NCBI GenBank assembly: GCA_965277345.1 | Contig: CBDICI010000003.1 | Coordinates: 372,001-436,000 of the forward strand | From: CAIOYC01 sp965277345 | GTDB taxonomy: Bacteria; Pseudomonadota; Alphaproteobacteria; Caulobacterales; Caulobacteraceae | Length of the DNA: 64,000 nucleotides | Direction of reading: 5' to 3' | Shown: positions 52,484 to 61,133 of the stretch, one piece after another | Numbering within the stretch: position 1 is the stretch's first letter | Layout of the letters: each line of letters opens with the position of its first letter | Position numbers and translations under genes: made by a program | Notes under the pieces: model-generated | What the model was told of the DNA's origin: nothing | Databases searched by the model: none | The model's input: the letters and a program-made list of their open reading frames with translations, nothing else

Positions 52484-53269
52484 ATGCTCATAGACAGTCA
52501 CGTCAATCTGCACGCGCCGCAGTTCGCCGAGGACCAGGCGGAGGTGATCGCCCGCGCCCGCGCCGCCGGCGTCGGCCTGATGGTGACCATCTGCGACAGG
52601 GTGTCGAACTTTCCCGCCGTCAGCGCCATCGCCCACGCCCACGACGATATCTGGGTCACCGTCGGAACCCACCCGCATGAAGCCAAAGAAAATCCGGAGC
52701 TTGGGGCGGAAACCTTGATCGCCCTCGCCAAGGATCCACGTGTGGTCGGGATCGGTGAGTGCGGGCTCGATTACCACTACGATCTCTCCCCGCGCGCGGT
52801 TCAGCGGGCGGTGTTTCAGCAGCATATCGAGGCGGCGCGCGCCGCCGGCCTGCCGCTGGTGGTGCATACGCGCGAGGCGGACGCCGACATGGCCGCCATG
52901 CTGGAGACGGCTTACGCTGTCGCGCCGTTCCGCATCCTTATGCACTGCTACACCTCCGGCGCCGATCTGGCGCGGCGGGCGGCGGCGCTGGGCGCCTGGT
53001 TCTCGGTCTCCGGCATCGCCACCTTCAAGGCGGCGCAGCAGGTGCGGGCCGTGATCGCGGACATGCCGCCGGATCGGATCGTCGTGGAGACCGACTGCCC
53101 CTATCTTGCGCCGGTTCCCTTTCGCGGGCGGCGGAACGAGCCCGCCTATCTGCCCCACGTCCTGGCCAAGCTGGCGGAGATTCGCGGCTGGTCGCCGCAG
53201 GAGGCGGAACGGCGAACGGAAACCGCCTTCTTCGACCTGTTCGACCGCATTCCGAGGCCGGCGGCCTGA
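52484..53269 (+). CDS. tatD: TatD-family metal-dependent deoxyribonuclease
   Basis: This 261-residue TIM-barrel hydrolase has Glu in GIGECGLDYHYD near residue 90, HTREADADM near 127-135, HCYTSGADLA near 152-161 and ETDCPYLAPVPFRGRRNEP near 203-221, all standard TatD motifs. The usual N-terminal HxH metal ligands read H6-V-N8, so the second His is Asn. TatD proteins act as 3'-5' exonucleases in DNA repair and RNA turnover. Start ATG at 52484. The stop overlaps the next gene (TGATG). Confidence 0.93.
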   Translation: MLIDSHVNLHAPQFAEDQAEVIARARAAGVGLMVTICDRVSNFPAVSAIAHAHDDIWVTVGTHPHEAKENPELGAETLIALAKDPRVVGIGECGLDYHYDLSPRAVQRAVFQQHIEAARAAGLPLVVHTREADADMAAMLETAYAVAPFRILMHCYTSGADLARRAAALGAWFSVSGIATFKAAQQVRAVIADMPPDRIVVETDCPYLAPVPFRGRRNEPAYLPHVLAKLAEIRGWSPQEAERRTETAFFDLFDRIPRPAA

Positions 53270-54078
53270 TGGCGCGCCTGGAGTTCACCATCCTCGGCTG
53301 CGGCTCATCCGGCGGCGTGCCCCGCGCCGATGGGGAATGGGGGGCCTGCAACCCCCTGGACCCCCGCAACCGGCGGTCCCGATGCAGTCTGATGGTGCGG
53401 CGGAAAAACGAACCGGACCAAGGGGATGAGACGACGATCCTCATCGACGCCTCCCCCGATCTTCGCGGTCAGACGGCGGGGGCGGGCGCGCGGCGGCTGG
53501 ACGCGGTGCTGCTGACCCACGATCACGCCGATCAGGTGCATGGCATCGACGACGTCCGCGCCTTCTTCATCAAGCAGCGCCGGCGAATACCCTGCTGGAT
53601 GGACCCGCCGACGCGGCGCACGATGGAGCGTCGTTTCGACTATATATTCAACGACGAGGGCGGATATCCTGCCATCTGCGATCCGATGGACCTGCCGCCG
53701 CATGGCGAGGCCTGGAGCGTCGAGGGGCCCAGCGGCGCCATTCCGATCCTGAACTTCGATCAGGACCATGGCGCCATCCGCTCCGTCGGCTACCGGATCG
53801 GTCCCGTCGGCTATTGTAGCGACGTGGTGCGCCTGCCGAAAAGCGCCATGGCGGCGCTGGCGGGTGTCGAGGTCTTCATTACCGACGCGCTGCGCTACCG
53901 GCCGCATCCGACCCACGCCACCGTCGCCGAGGCCCTGGCCTGGATCGACGCGCTGAAGCCCAGGCGCGGCATCCTTACGAACATGCATATCGACCTGGAC
54001 TACGCCACCCTGGCCGCCGCGCTGCCGCCGGGGGTGGAGCCGGCCCATGACGGATTGCGCTTCGAGGTCGAAAGCTGA
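53269..54078 (+). CDS. MBL-fold metallo-hydrolase (PhnP-like)
   Basis: This 269-residue metallo-beta-lactamase-fold phosphodiesterase is of the PhnP/RNase Z-like branch. FTILGCGSSGGVPRADGEWGACNP is the N-terminal strand and loop with zinc-structure cysteine, LLTHDHADQVHGIDDVR (near 88-104) is the HxHxDH metal site, and HIDLDY near the C-terminus supplies a further His. In alphaproteobacteria it follows tatD, as here. PhnP hydrolyses cyclic phosphoribose esters, but without phn genes nearby the substrate is unknown. Confidence 0.9.
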   Translation: MARLEFTILGCGSSGGVPRADGEWGACNPLDPRNRRSRCSLMVRRKNEPDQGDETTILIDASPDLRGQTAGAGARRLDAVLLTHDHADQVHGIDDVRAFFIKQRRRIPCWMDPPTRRTMERRFDYIFNDEGGYPAICDPMDLPPHGEAWSVEGPSGAIPILNFDQDHGAIRSVGYRIGPVGYCSDVVRLPKSAMAALAGVEVFITDALRYRPHPTHATVAEALAWIDALKPRRGILTNMHIDLDYATLAAALPPGVEPAHDGLRFEVES

Positions 54079-54155
54079 TCCCATCAATATCCCGATTTGT
54101 GATAATCTTCCTTAGGCGCAACGGTAGGCGACCCCGCCGCGAAGGCTGCGACGGT

Positions 54156-54545
54156 TCAAAACCACACGTCGGCGACACGCCGCCCGTCACGGGGAAGATC
54201 GCTCATCGTCGCGGTGTCGTGGTGCACGACCGGTACGGCGGCGACGGTGTTCGGTTCGACGGCGAGGCGCAGGTTCACCGCGCCGTAGAGGCGTCCGTCC
54301 TCACCGCGACCTGTGGTAAGCCACGCCACTACGCACGCGCATCGGGCACAGAAGTGAAAGGCAAGCCAGCCGCGATTCCAGACATAGGTCGCAGTTTCGC
54401 CCATGACCGTAAAGGCTTCGCCTTCAAAGCCATAAGCCCAGAGCGCGCCATGCCTCCGGCAGATGCTACAGTTGCAGGACGTCGCCGATGTGGGAACGCC
54501 TTCAAAGCGCCAGCGCACCGCGCCGCAGTGGCAGGACCCGTCCAT
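54156..54545 (-). CDS. GFA/CENP-V family zinc protein (second copy)
   Basis: This 129-residue protein has cysteine sets in DGSCHCGAVRWRFEG (2-16), CNCSICRRHG (near 25-34) and FCARCACVVAW (near 71-81). It is of the same fold as the pdh-operon protein at 2100-2504 but divergent. It stands alone on the minus strand, opposite the flanking genes. The start at 54545 directly precedes the first cysteine motif. A longer upstream frame is unsupported. The bases 54546-54795 after it hold only the leader of the next transporter gene. Confidence 0.85.
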   Translation of the reverse strand: MDGSCHCGAVRWRFEGVPTSATSCNCSICRRHGALWAYGFEGEAFTVMGETATYVWNRGWLAFHFCARCACVVAWLTTGRGEDGRLYGAVNLRLAVEPNTVAAVPVVHHDTATMSDLPRDGRRVADVWF

Positions 54546-54795
54546 CGCCGCCTCCGTCTCATCGGCCGAGGCGTCCAGCCCCCGGCGTGCGATCTTCCCT
54601 TTCGAGAAGAGCATCCCGGGCAAACGGCCGTCGATCCTACGGTCGACGCTTCGGTCTGGTGATCGAGCCGACCACCCTCCATAGCCTGTCCTGGCATTTC
54701 TATCGGGCGCAAGCGCCACATTTCTGTCCCTTGCTCCTCTACCCAATCCAGCGCTCTATGTCGAAAGGTGCGTCCGCAGAGACGTCGGAGGAAAC

Positions 54796-56226
54796 ATGAC
54801 AGTCGTTCCCGCCGATTTCGGCGCCGACTCCCCGAGCCTTGTCGAGAACGCCGTCGATCCTCCGGCCGTCAACCGGCTATCGGCCGGGGCGCTCGGCGTC
54901 TTCTCAGGCCCCGCCATCCCGCTGGCGGCTCTGGCCCTGCCGCTGGTGGTCTATCTGCCGCACTTTTACACCGCGCAGATGGGCATCAGCCTGGCGACGG
55001 TGGGCGCGGTCTTCTCCATCGTGCGCCTTCTCGACATCGGCTTCGATCCGATCCTCGGCGCGATCATGGACCGGACGCGCACGCGCTTCGGCCGATTCCG
55101 GCCCTGGATGGCGGCCAGCATTCCGATCCTGATGCTGGCCTCGTTCCTGGTCTTCATGCCGCCCAAGGGCATCGGCGCGCCCTATGTGACCGCTTCGCTG
55201 TTGCTGCTCTATGCCGGATATTCCATGGCGGTGCTGGGCCATCTGGCCTGGGGCGCGACGCTGGCGGCCAATTATCACGAGCGCTCGCGGGTTTATGGCT
55301 GGGTGCAGGCCGCCACGGTCGGCGGCATGATCCTGGTGCTGATCCTGCCCATCGTCATCGCCAGGCTGGTTCCCAACGGCGACGCGGCCGGCGTGGCCTC
55401 CATGGGCTGGTTCGTGATCGTGCTGACTCCCCTCACCATCGGCCTGGCGATCTGGCGGCTGCGCGAACCGGAGGCGGTGGGGCAAGGCCAGACCCCGGCC
55501 CATATCGGCATGTACCTCAAGGTGATCCGCCGTCCGGCCGTGGCGCGCATCGTCGCCTGCACGGTGCTGATCGCCACCGCGCCCGGCGTCACCGGCGCCA
55601 TCTTCCTGTTCTTCTTCCGTCAGGCGCGCGGCTTCAGCGCCGCCGACACCAACCTGCTGCTGCTGGTCTATTTCGTCGGCGGATTCGCCGGGGCGCCGGT
55701 GTGGAGCAAGGTGGCCAAGCGCATTGGCAAGCACCGCGGTATGATCGTCTCCTGCGCCTACTATGTGTTGATGCAGTCGCTGATCCTGCTCGTGCCGCAC
55801 GGCTCGATGGCGGTCGGCCTGCCGCTGATCTTCCTCGGCGGGGTCGCATTCTCCGCCTATCTGATCCTGCTGCGCGCCATGACCGCCGACGCCTGTGACG
55901 AGGCGCGGCTGGACCTGAACACCGACTGCACCGGCATGATCTTTGCGCTGCACAATTCGGGAACCAAGGTAGGCAGCGCGCTCGGCGTGGCCATCACCTT
56001 CCCGCTGCTGCAGTTGTTCGGCTTCCTGCCGAGCGAGCGGGCGCACAACACGCCGGCCGCCATCCATGGGCTGGAACTCACCTTTGTGCTCCTGCCCATC
56101 GCGTTCGTCATCCTGGGCGGGCTGAGCCTGGTCGGCTATCGCCTGACCGAGGCGCGGCACGACGCGGTGCGCATGGAGCTGGCGGCGCGCGACGCCGGCT
56201 CTGTCGGCGGATATGAGGGGATGTGA
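54796..56226 (+). CDS. MFS transporter of the glycoside-pentoside-hexuronide (GPH) type
   Basis: This 476-residue protein with about 12 membrane segments has the GPH/MelB signature RLLDIGFDPILGAIMDRTRTRFGRFRPWM near residues 76-104, which I describe as loop 2-3 with the cation-binding Asp. It likely imports a sugar or related solute with Na+ or H+. GGAGG immediately before the ATG supports the start. Its stop overlaps mazG (GTGA), an odd pairing that may only reflect gene packing. Confidence 0.9.
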   Translation: MTVVPADFGADSPSLVENAVDPPAVNRLSAGALGVFSGPAIPLAALALPLVVYLPHFYTAQMGISLATVGAVFSIVRLLDIGFDPILGAIMDRTRTRFGRFRPWMAASIPILMLASFLVFMPPKGIGAPYVTASLLLLYAGYSMAVLGHLAWGATLAANYHERSRVYGWVQAATVGGMILVLILPIVIARLVPNGDAAGVASMGWFVIVLTPLTIGLAIWRLREPEAVGQGQTPAHIGMYLKVIRRPAVARIVACTVLIATAPGVTGAIFLFFFRQARGFSAADTNLLLLVYFVGGFAGAPVWSKVAKRIGKHRGMIVSCAYYVLMQSLILLVPHGSMAVGLPLIFLGGVAFSAYLILLRAMTADACDEARLDLNTDCTGMIFALHNSGTKVGSALGVAITFPLLQLFGFLPSERAHNTPAAIHGLELTFVLLPIAFVILGGLSLVGYRLTEARHDAVRMELAARDAGSVGGYEGM

Positions 56227-57077
56227 CCCACGCCCCTTCGCCCTCCCCCGTCTCCTCTCCGCCCGCCCTCACGCCGCTCGAGCGGCTGTTGGCCATCATG
56301 GCGCGCCTGCGCGATCCCGTGGGCGGGTGCGCCTGGGACCTGGAGCAGAGCTTCGCCACCATCGCCCCCTATACGGTGGAGGAGGCCTATGAGGTGGCCG
56401 ACGCCATCGAGTGCGGCGACCTGACGGACCTGCGCGACGAACTCGGCGATCTCCTGTTCCAGGTGGTGTTCCATAGCCGCATGGCCGAGGAGCAAGGCGC
56501 CTTCGCCTTCGACGACGTGGCCGAGGCGATCTGCGCCAAGATGATCCGCCGCCACCCGCACGTGTTCGCCGACGCGGGCTGGCGCAACAGCGCCGCCCAG
56601 ACCGTGGCCTGGGAGGAGATCAAGGCCGAAGAACGCGCCGCGAAGGCCAAGACCATGGCGGGCCCCGCCGGGAGCGTGATGGACGACGTGCCCGTCGGCC
56701 TGCCCGCCCTTACCCGCGCGGTGAAGCTGACCCGGCGCGCCGGCCGCGTCGGCTTCGACTGGCCGGGCCCCGCCGCGGTGCTGGAGAAGCTGCAGGAGGA
56801 GGTGGCGGAACTGGAGGTGGAGATCGCCGCCGGAGATCGCCACAAGGCGCGGGAGGAATTGGGCGATCTGCTGTTCGTCTGCGCCAACCTGGCCCGCAAG
56901 CTCGACCTCGATCCCGAAGACGCCCTGCGCGCCGCGAACGCCAAATTCACGCGCCGGTTCGGCTATATCGAGCGCCGGCTGGCCGCCGACGGCCGACGTC
57001 CGCACCAGTCGACGCTGGAGGAGATGGAAGCCCTATGGCAAGACGCCAAGCGCGAGGAGAAGGCGCAGGGTCGCTGA
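56223..57077 (+). CDS. mazG: Nucleoside triphosphate pyrophosphohydrolase MazG
   Basis: This 284-residue protein has two MazG domains. The N-terminal one has GGCAWDLEQSF and EEAYEVADAIECGDLTDLRDELGDLLFQVVFHSRMAEE, and the second, after about residue 175, has LQEEVAELEVEIAAGDRHKAREELGDLLF, in which the EExxE and ExxD metal-binding residues recur. It removes aberrant dNTPs and modulates ppGpp levels. The start is GTG overlapping the transporter stop. Confidence 0.94.
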   Translation: MTHAPSPSPVSSPPALTPLERLLAIMARLRDPVGGCAWDLEQSFATIAPYTVEEAYEVADAIECGDLTDLRDELGDLLFQVVFHSRMAEEQGAFAFDDVAEAICAKMIRRHPHVFADAGWRNSAAQTVAWEEIKAEERAAKAKTMAGPAGSVMDDVPVGLPALTRAVKLTRRAGRVGFDWPGPAAVLEKLQEEVAELEVEIAAGDRHKAREELGDLLFVCANLARKLDLDPEDALRAANAKFTRRFGYIERRLAADGRRPHQSTLEEMEALWQDAKREEKAQGR

Positions 57078-57148
57078 AACCCGAGGCGTCGGATTCGCCC
57101 CTGCGTGGTTGTCGTCGCGCGCTGGACTGTTAGGCTTGCACGGCAGCC

Positions 57149-58600
57149 ATGGGAGGCCGGCCTTTGGCGGAGATCGAAATCGTCTCGCCCGATCAATCCA
57201 TCGCCATCGGGACATCTCCGCCGGGCGGTCTGCACCGCCAGCTGTCCTCCCTCGGCGTGCTGTTGCTGACCCTTTCCAGCCTGTCGCCCGTGGTCTCGAT
57301 CTTCGGCATGGGCGCCGATGTGGTCCAACATACCGGCGGCGGCGCGGCCACCCTGTTTATGCTGGGTCTCGGGGCGGCCCTCCTCTGGGGTCTGGTCTAT
57401 GCGGAGTTGGGCTCGGCCTATCCCTATGCCGGCGGCGACTATGTGGGCGTCGGCAGCATCCTCGGCGGATGGGCGGGATTGGCCACCCTGACGCTGTGGG
57501 TGGTGATCACCCCGCCCTCCATCGCGTTTTCGGCCCAGACCTTCGCCGTCTATTTCGGCGGTCTGACGCCTGGCATTCCGAGGCCGGCGGTCGTCTATGG
57601 CGGTCTGGTCGTCTGCCTGGGGGTCGCGCTGATGTCGGTCCGCTCCGGCGCGTGGATCACCGGCCTGTTCCTGTCGCTCGAAACGGCGGCGGTGCTGGCG
57701 CTCCTGCTGGTCGGCCTGTCCCACCCTCACCAGAACCTGCTGGCGGTCATGGCCCATCCCGTGGCGCCGGGCCCCGGCGGCGCGCTCCTGCCCGTGGCCC
57801 TGGGCGCTCTCGCCATCGCGGGGGTCAACACCGCCTACGCCACCGTCGGCGGCAATCAGGCGATCGCTTTTGGAGAGGAACTGGCCGATCCACACCGGCG
57901 CATGGGCGGGGTGATCGTGCTGGCGGCCCTCGGCGGCGGCGTCGCCATCGCCCTCCCCGTTTTGGCCGTAGTGTGGGGCGCCAAGGATCTCGGCGCCCTG
58001 GCCCGAAGCAGCTCACCCTTCGCCCTGTTCCTCGCCACGCGCCTTGGGAATTGGGCCGCGGTGGCGCTGAACGTCGGGGTCGCGGTTTCGGTGTTCAACG
58101 CCACCATCGTCACCGTCATGGTCGGCGCGCGCCTGCTGTTCAGCCTGGGGCGGGACCGTCTCCTGCCCCTGCCGCTCAGCCGGATGCTGACCGGCGTCAG
58201 CGCGCAGTCCGGCACGCCGCGCGCGGCGACCCTGGTGATCACGGCGCTGGCGGCGGCGTGCTGCCTGCTCCCCTCGCACACGCTGCTGGTGATCATGTCC
58301 GGCCTCATGGTGTATGGCTGGAGCCTGGTTTGTCTGGCGGTGCTGGTCGGACGGCGCAAGGGCCTGACCGGCCGGCCGGGCTATTGGCGCTCGCCGCTGT
58401 TTCCGCTGGCGCCGCTGCTCGGCCTGCTGATGGCGGGCGCCTTCGTCGCCGCCGACCTGATGGACGCCGACGCCGGGCGGCCGAGCCTGATCATCCTCGG
58501 AGCGGCCGTCCTCGGCGCGGTCCTGTGGTATTATCGGGTGCTGAAACGTCGCCCTGGCGGCTGGACGCCAAGCTTGGGCGAGCGGGCGGACCGGGCCTAG
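57149..58600 (+). CDS. APC-superfamily amino acid permease
   Basis: This 483-residue integral membrane protein has about 12 helices. The N-terminal region HRQLSSLGVLLLTLSSLSPVVSIFGMG and GLVYAELGSAYPYAGGDYVGV (helix 1 and helix 2-3 motifs) are typical of the amino acid-polyamine-organocation superfamily. The substrate is uncertain. ATG at 57149. It lies between mazG and the convergent hflX, which it touches end to end (stop codons adjacent). Confidence 0.85.
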   Translation: MGGRPLAEIEIVSPDQSIAIGTSPPGGLHRQLSSLGVLLLTLSSLSPVVSIFGMGADVVQHTGGGAATLFMLGLGAALLWGLVYAELGSAYPYAGGDYVGVGSILGGWAGLATLTLWVVITPPSIAFSAQTFAVYFGGLTPGIPRPAVVYGGLVVCLGVALMSVRSGAWITGLFLSLETAAVLALLLVGLSHPHQNLLAVMAHPVAPGPGGALLPVALGALAIAGVNTAYATVGGNQAIAFGEELADPHRRMGGVIVLAALGGGVAIALPVLAVVWGAKDLGALARSSSPFALFLATRLGNWAAVALNVGVAVSVFNATIVTVMVGARLLFSLGRDRLLPLPLSRMLTGVSAQSGTPRAATLVITALAAACCLLPSHTLLVIMSGLMVYGWSLVCLAVLVGRRKGLTGRPGYWRSPLFPLAPLLGLLMAGAFVAADLMDADAGRPSLIILGAAVLGAVLWYYRVLKRRPGGWTPSLGERADRA

Positions 58601-59959
58601 CTAGGCCTTCGCCGCTTCGGTATGGACCTGTGGAAACAGGCGCTCGAACCGGCCCTGCGCCCGCGGATCGAGGCGGACGATGAGATGAAGGACGCCCGCC
58701 TCATCGTCGGTGCGGTCGGTGACGCGGCCGTGGCGATAGAGCCAGGCGGCGGCCTCCCCATCGCCGGGCTGCAGCACCACGGCCATCGGCGGCGCCTGGT
58801 CCACCCGCTCGGTCAGCCGGGCGAGCAGCGCGTCGCACCCCTCCCCGCTCAGCGCCGACACCGGCCAGGCCTCCACCCCGCCGCCCTCCATCGAACGGCT
58901 CGCGCGGGCGCGGATCACGGCGTGATCGTCCTGGGGTAGCCGGTCGATCTTGTTCCAGACCTCGATCAGGCGGCGATCGTCGGGATCGAAGCCGAGGTCG
59001 GCCAGGACCTCGGCCACATCAGCGGCCTCGGCAGCGGAGGTTTCGCCGGCGATGTCGCGCACGTGCAGAACGATGTCGGCCTCCTCCACCTCCTCCAGCG
59101 TGGCGCGAAAGGCCTCAACCAGTTCGTGCGGCAAGTCGGAGATGAAGCCCACGGTGTCGGAAAGGATGGCGGGGCGCCCGCCCGGCAACTTCAGTTCGCG
59201 CAGCGTGGGGTCCAGCGTGGCGAACAGCATGTCCTTGGCCAGCACCTCCGCCTCGGTCAGCCGGTTGAACAGGGTCGATTTGCCGGCATTGGTGTAGCCC
59301 ACCAGGGCGATGGTGGGATAGGGGGTGCGCCGCCGCGCCGTCCGATGCAGGGTGCGCGTGCGACGCACCTCGCCGAGCTCCTTCTTCAACTTGTCGATCT
59401 TGTCGGCCAGCAGGCGACGGTCGGTTTCGATCTGGGTCTCGCCCGGGCCGCCCATGACGCCGAAGCCGCCGCGCTGGCGCTCAAGGTGGGTCCAGGTGCG
59501 GACCAGGCGCGAGCGCTCATAGGCGAGCCGCGCCAGCTCCACCTGCAGCTTGCCCTCACGGGTGCGGGCGCGACGGGCGAAGATTTCCAGGATGAGGCCG
59601 GTGCGGTCGATGACCTTGGCCTGCCAGGCCTTTTCCAGGTTCCGCTGCTGCACCGGGGTGAGGGCGTCGTCGATCACGACCACGTCGATCTCCTCGGCCG
59701 CAAGGGTCCGGCCGAAGTCCGCCACCTTGCCGCCGCCGATCAGGGTAGCGGGCGTCACCTGCCGGAGCGGGACGAGTTCGGCGGCGACGATGTCCAGATC
59801 GAGGGCGCGGGCCAGGCCCTGCGCCTCCTCCAGCCGCGATTCCGGGCGCCGCAACCCGCCGCGCTCACGCGTGCGATGCGGATGGATCACCAGCGCGCGC
59901 TGGATCGGGATGCGGTGGTCGATGAAGCCGCGGGCGTCGGTGGGGTGCGAGGCGCTCAC
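58601..59959 (-). CDS. hflX: Ribosome-associated GTPase HflX
   Basis: HflX splits stalled or hibernating ribosomes. The 452-residue protein has the N-terminal HflX domain (DIVVIDDALTPVQQRNLEKAW), the linker with GERGFGVMGGPGET-type sequence (RQRGGFGVMGGPGETQIETDRR), and a G domain with LVGYTNAGKSTLFNRLT, SDTVGFISDLPHELVEAF and WNKIDRL. The start is GTG, overlapping the hfq stop (GTGA). The hfq-hflX pairing is conserved. Confidence 0.95.
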   Translation of the reverse strand: MSASHPTDARGFIDHRIPIQRALVIHPHRTRERGGLRRPESRLEEAQGLARALDLDIVAAELVPLRQVTPATLIGGGKVADFGRTLAAEEIDVVVIDDALTPVQQRNLEKAWQAKVIDRTGLILEIFARRARTREGKLQVELARLAYERSRLVRTWTHLERQRGGFGVMGGPGETQIETDRRLLADKIDKLKKELGEVRRTRTLHRTARRRTPYPTIALVGYTNAGKSTLFNRLTEAEVLAKDMLFATLDPTLRELKLPGGRPAILSDTVGFISDLPHELVEAFRATLEEVEEADIVLHVRDIAGETSAAEAADVAEVLADLGFDPDDRRLIEVWNKIDRLPQDDHAVIRARASRSMEGGGVEAWPVSALSGEGCDALLARLTERVDQAPPMAVVLQPGDGEAAAWLYRHGRVTDRTDDEAGVLHLIVRLDPRAQGRFERLFPQVHTEAAKA

Positions 59960-60204
59960 TCGTCCTCGTCGCCCTCCGGTTCGTACAACTGAACCGGCTG
60001 GGAGGGCATGATGGTGGAGATGGCGTGCTTGTAGACCAGCTGGCTCTGGCCGTCGCGGCGGAGCAGCACGCAGAAATTGTCGAACCAGGTCACCACGCCC
60101 TGCAGCTTCACGCCGTTGACGAGGAAGATGGTCAGCGGCGTCTTGGCCCGGCGAACACTGTTGAGGAAGGTGTCCTGCAGGTTCTGCTTCTTGTCGTTAG
60201 ACAT
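59956..60204 (-). CDS. hfq: RNA chaperone Hfq
   Basis: This 82-residue Sm-like hexamer subunit pairs small RNAs with mRNAs. Sm1 is visible as LQDTFLNSVRRAKTPLTIFLVNGVKLQGVV and Sm2 as YKHAISTIMP, and the tail is short and acidic, as in other alphaproteobacteria. AAGGAAAT precedes the ATG. The 62-base gap to dat contains a hairpin (60220-60235). Confidence 0.97.
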   Translation of the reverse strand: MSNDKKQNLQDTFLNSVRRAKTPLTIFLVNGVKLQGVVTWFDNFCVLLRRDGQSQLVYKHAISTIMPSQPVQLYEPEGDEDE

Positions 60205-60219
60205 CGTATTTCCTTACCT

Positions 60220-60235
60220 TGAGGCACACGCCTCA
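60220..60235 (-). promoter_or_regulatory. Hairpin in the hfq leader
   Basis: TGAGGC (60220-60225) and GCCTCA (60230-60235) form a perfect six-pair stem with an ACAC loop, ending a few bases before the hfq ribosome binding site. It could terminate transcription from dat, or fold in the hfq 5' leader as an autoregulatory site. There is no U-tract, so it is not a typical terminator. Confidence 0.35.
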
Positions 60236-60266
60236 CACAAAGAGTTGGTCGCCCGCAGGTTGGGGG

Positions 60267-61130
60267 TCAGATCGCCCCCTCCCGCGCCCGGCGAGTATAT
60301 AGGTCACGCAGGCGCAGCGTCACAGGGCCAGGATGCCCATCGCCGACGGGTTCGCCGTCGATTGCCACCACCGGCGTCAAAAAGGCGGTGGCCGCCGTGA
60401 AAAACGCCTCTTTGGCCGCCTTGGCCTCGGCCACGGTGAAGGGCCGCTCCACCACCTCGATCTGACATTCGGCCGCCAGGTCGATCAGCGTCTTGCGGGT
60501 GACGCCGCGCAGGATGTTGGCGGCGGTGTCGCGGGTGCGCAGCCGCCCCTCCGCATCGACGATCCAGGCGTTGGTGGAGGCGCCCTCGGTGATCAGGCCG
60601 TCCCGATCCACCAGCCACGCTTCCCCCGCCCCCTGTTCCCTCGCCGCCTGCTTGGCCAGCGCGTTCGGCAGCAGGCCGACGGTCTTGATGTCGCAGCGGC
60701 CCCAGCGCAGGTCGGGCTGGGTGATGACTTTCGCGCCGGAGCGGGCCTTCCGGTCCATGGCGGCGAAGTCATGCGGCTTGGCGGTGATCACCACGGTGGG
60801 GCTCACCTCGGGCGCCGGAAAGGCGTGATCGCGCCGGGCGGCGCCGCGACTGATCTGCAGATACAGTAGCCCTTCCCGCAGGCGGTTGCGGCGGAGGGTT
60901 TCGCGCAACACCCGCTCCAGTGCGCCCTGGCTCATGGGCATCCGGATGCGAAGCTCGGCCAGGCTTCGTTCCAGGCGCGCGAAATGCCCGGCGTGGTCGG
61001 CCAGCTTGCCGTCCATGACCGCCCACACCTCGTAGATGGCGTCGGCGAACTGAAAGCCGCGATCCTCGATATGCACCGCCGCCTCGGCCAAGGGCGCATA
61101 GCGGCCGTTCACATAGGCGATGCGCGCCAC
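60267..61130 (-). CDS. dat: D-amino acid aminotransferase
   Basis: This fold-type IV PLP aminotransferase has 287 residues. It begins RIAYVNGRYAPLAEAAVHIEDRGFQFADAIYE, with the D-aminotransferase substrate loop. KTVGLLPNALAK carries the catalytic Lys near residue 145, and EGASTNAWIV near 180 and the C-terminal TAATAFLTPV complete the site. It makes D-glutamate or D-alanine, and a branched-chain role is less likely. It lies three bases after ntrX and upstream of hfq on the same strand. Confidence 0.9.
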   Translation of the reverse strand: MARIAYVNGRYAPLAEAAVHIEDRGFQFADAIYEVWAVMDGKLADHAGHFARLERSLAELRIRMPMSQGALERVLRETLRRNRLREGLLYLQISRGAARRDHAFPAPEVSPTVVITAKPHDFAAMDRKARSGAKVITQPDLRWGRCDIKTVGLLPNALAKQAAREQGAGEAWLVDRDGLITEGASTNAWIVDAEGRLRTRDTAANILRGVTRKTLIDLAAECQIEVVERPFTVAEAKAAKEAFFTAATAFLTPVVAIDGEPVGDGHPGPVTLRLRDLYTRRAREGAI

Positions 61131-61133
61131 GGC

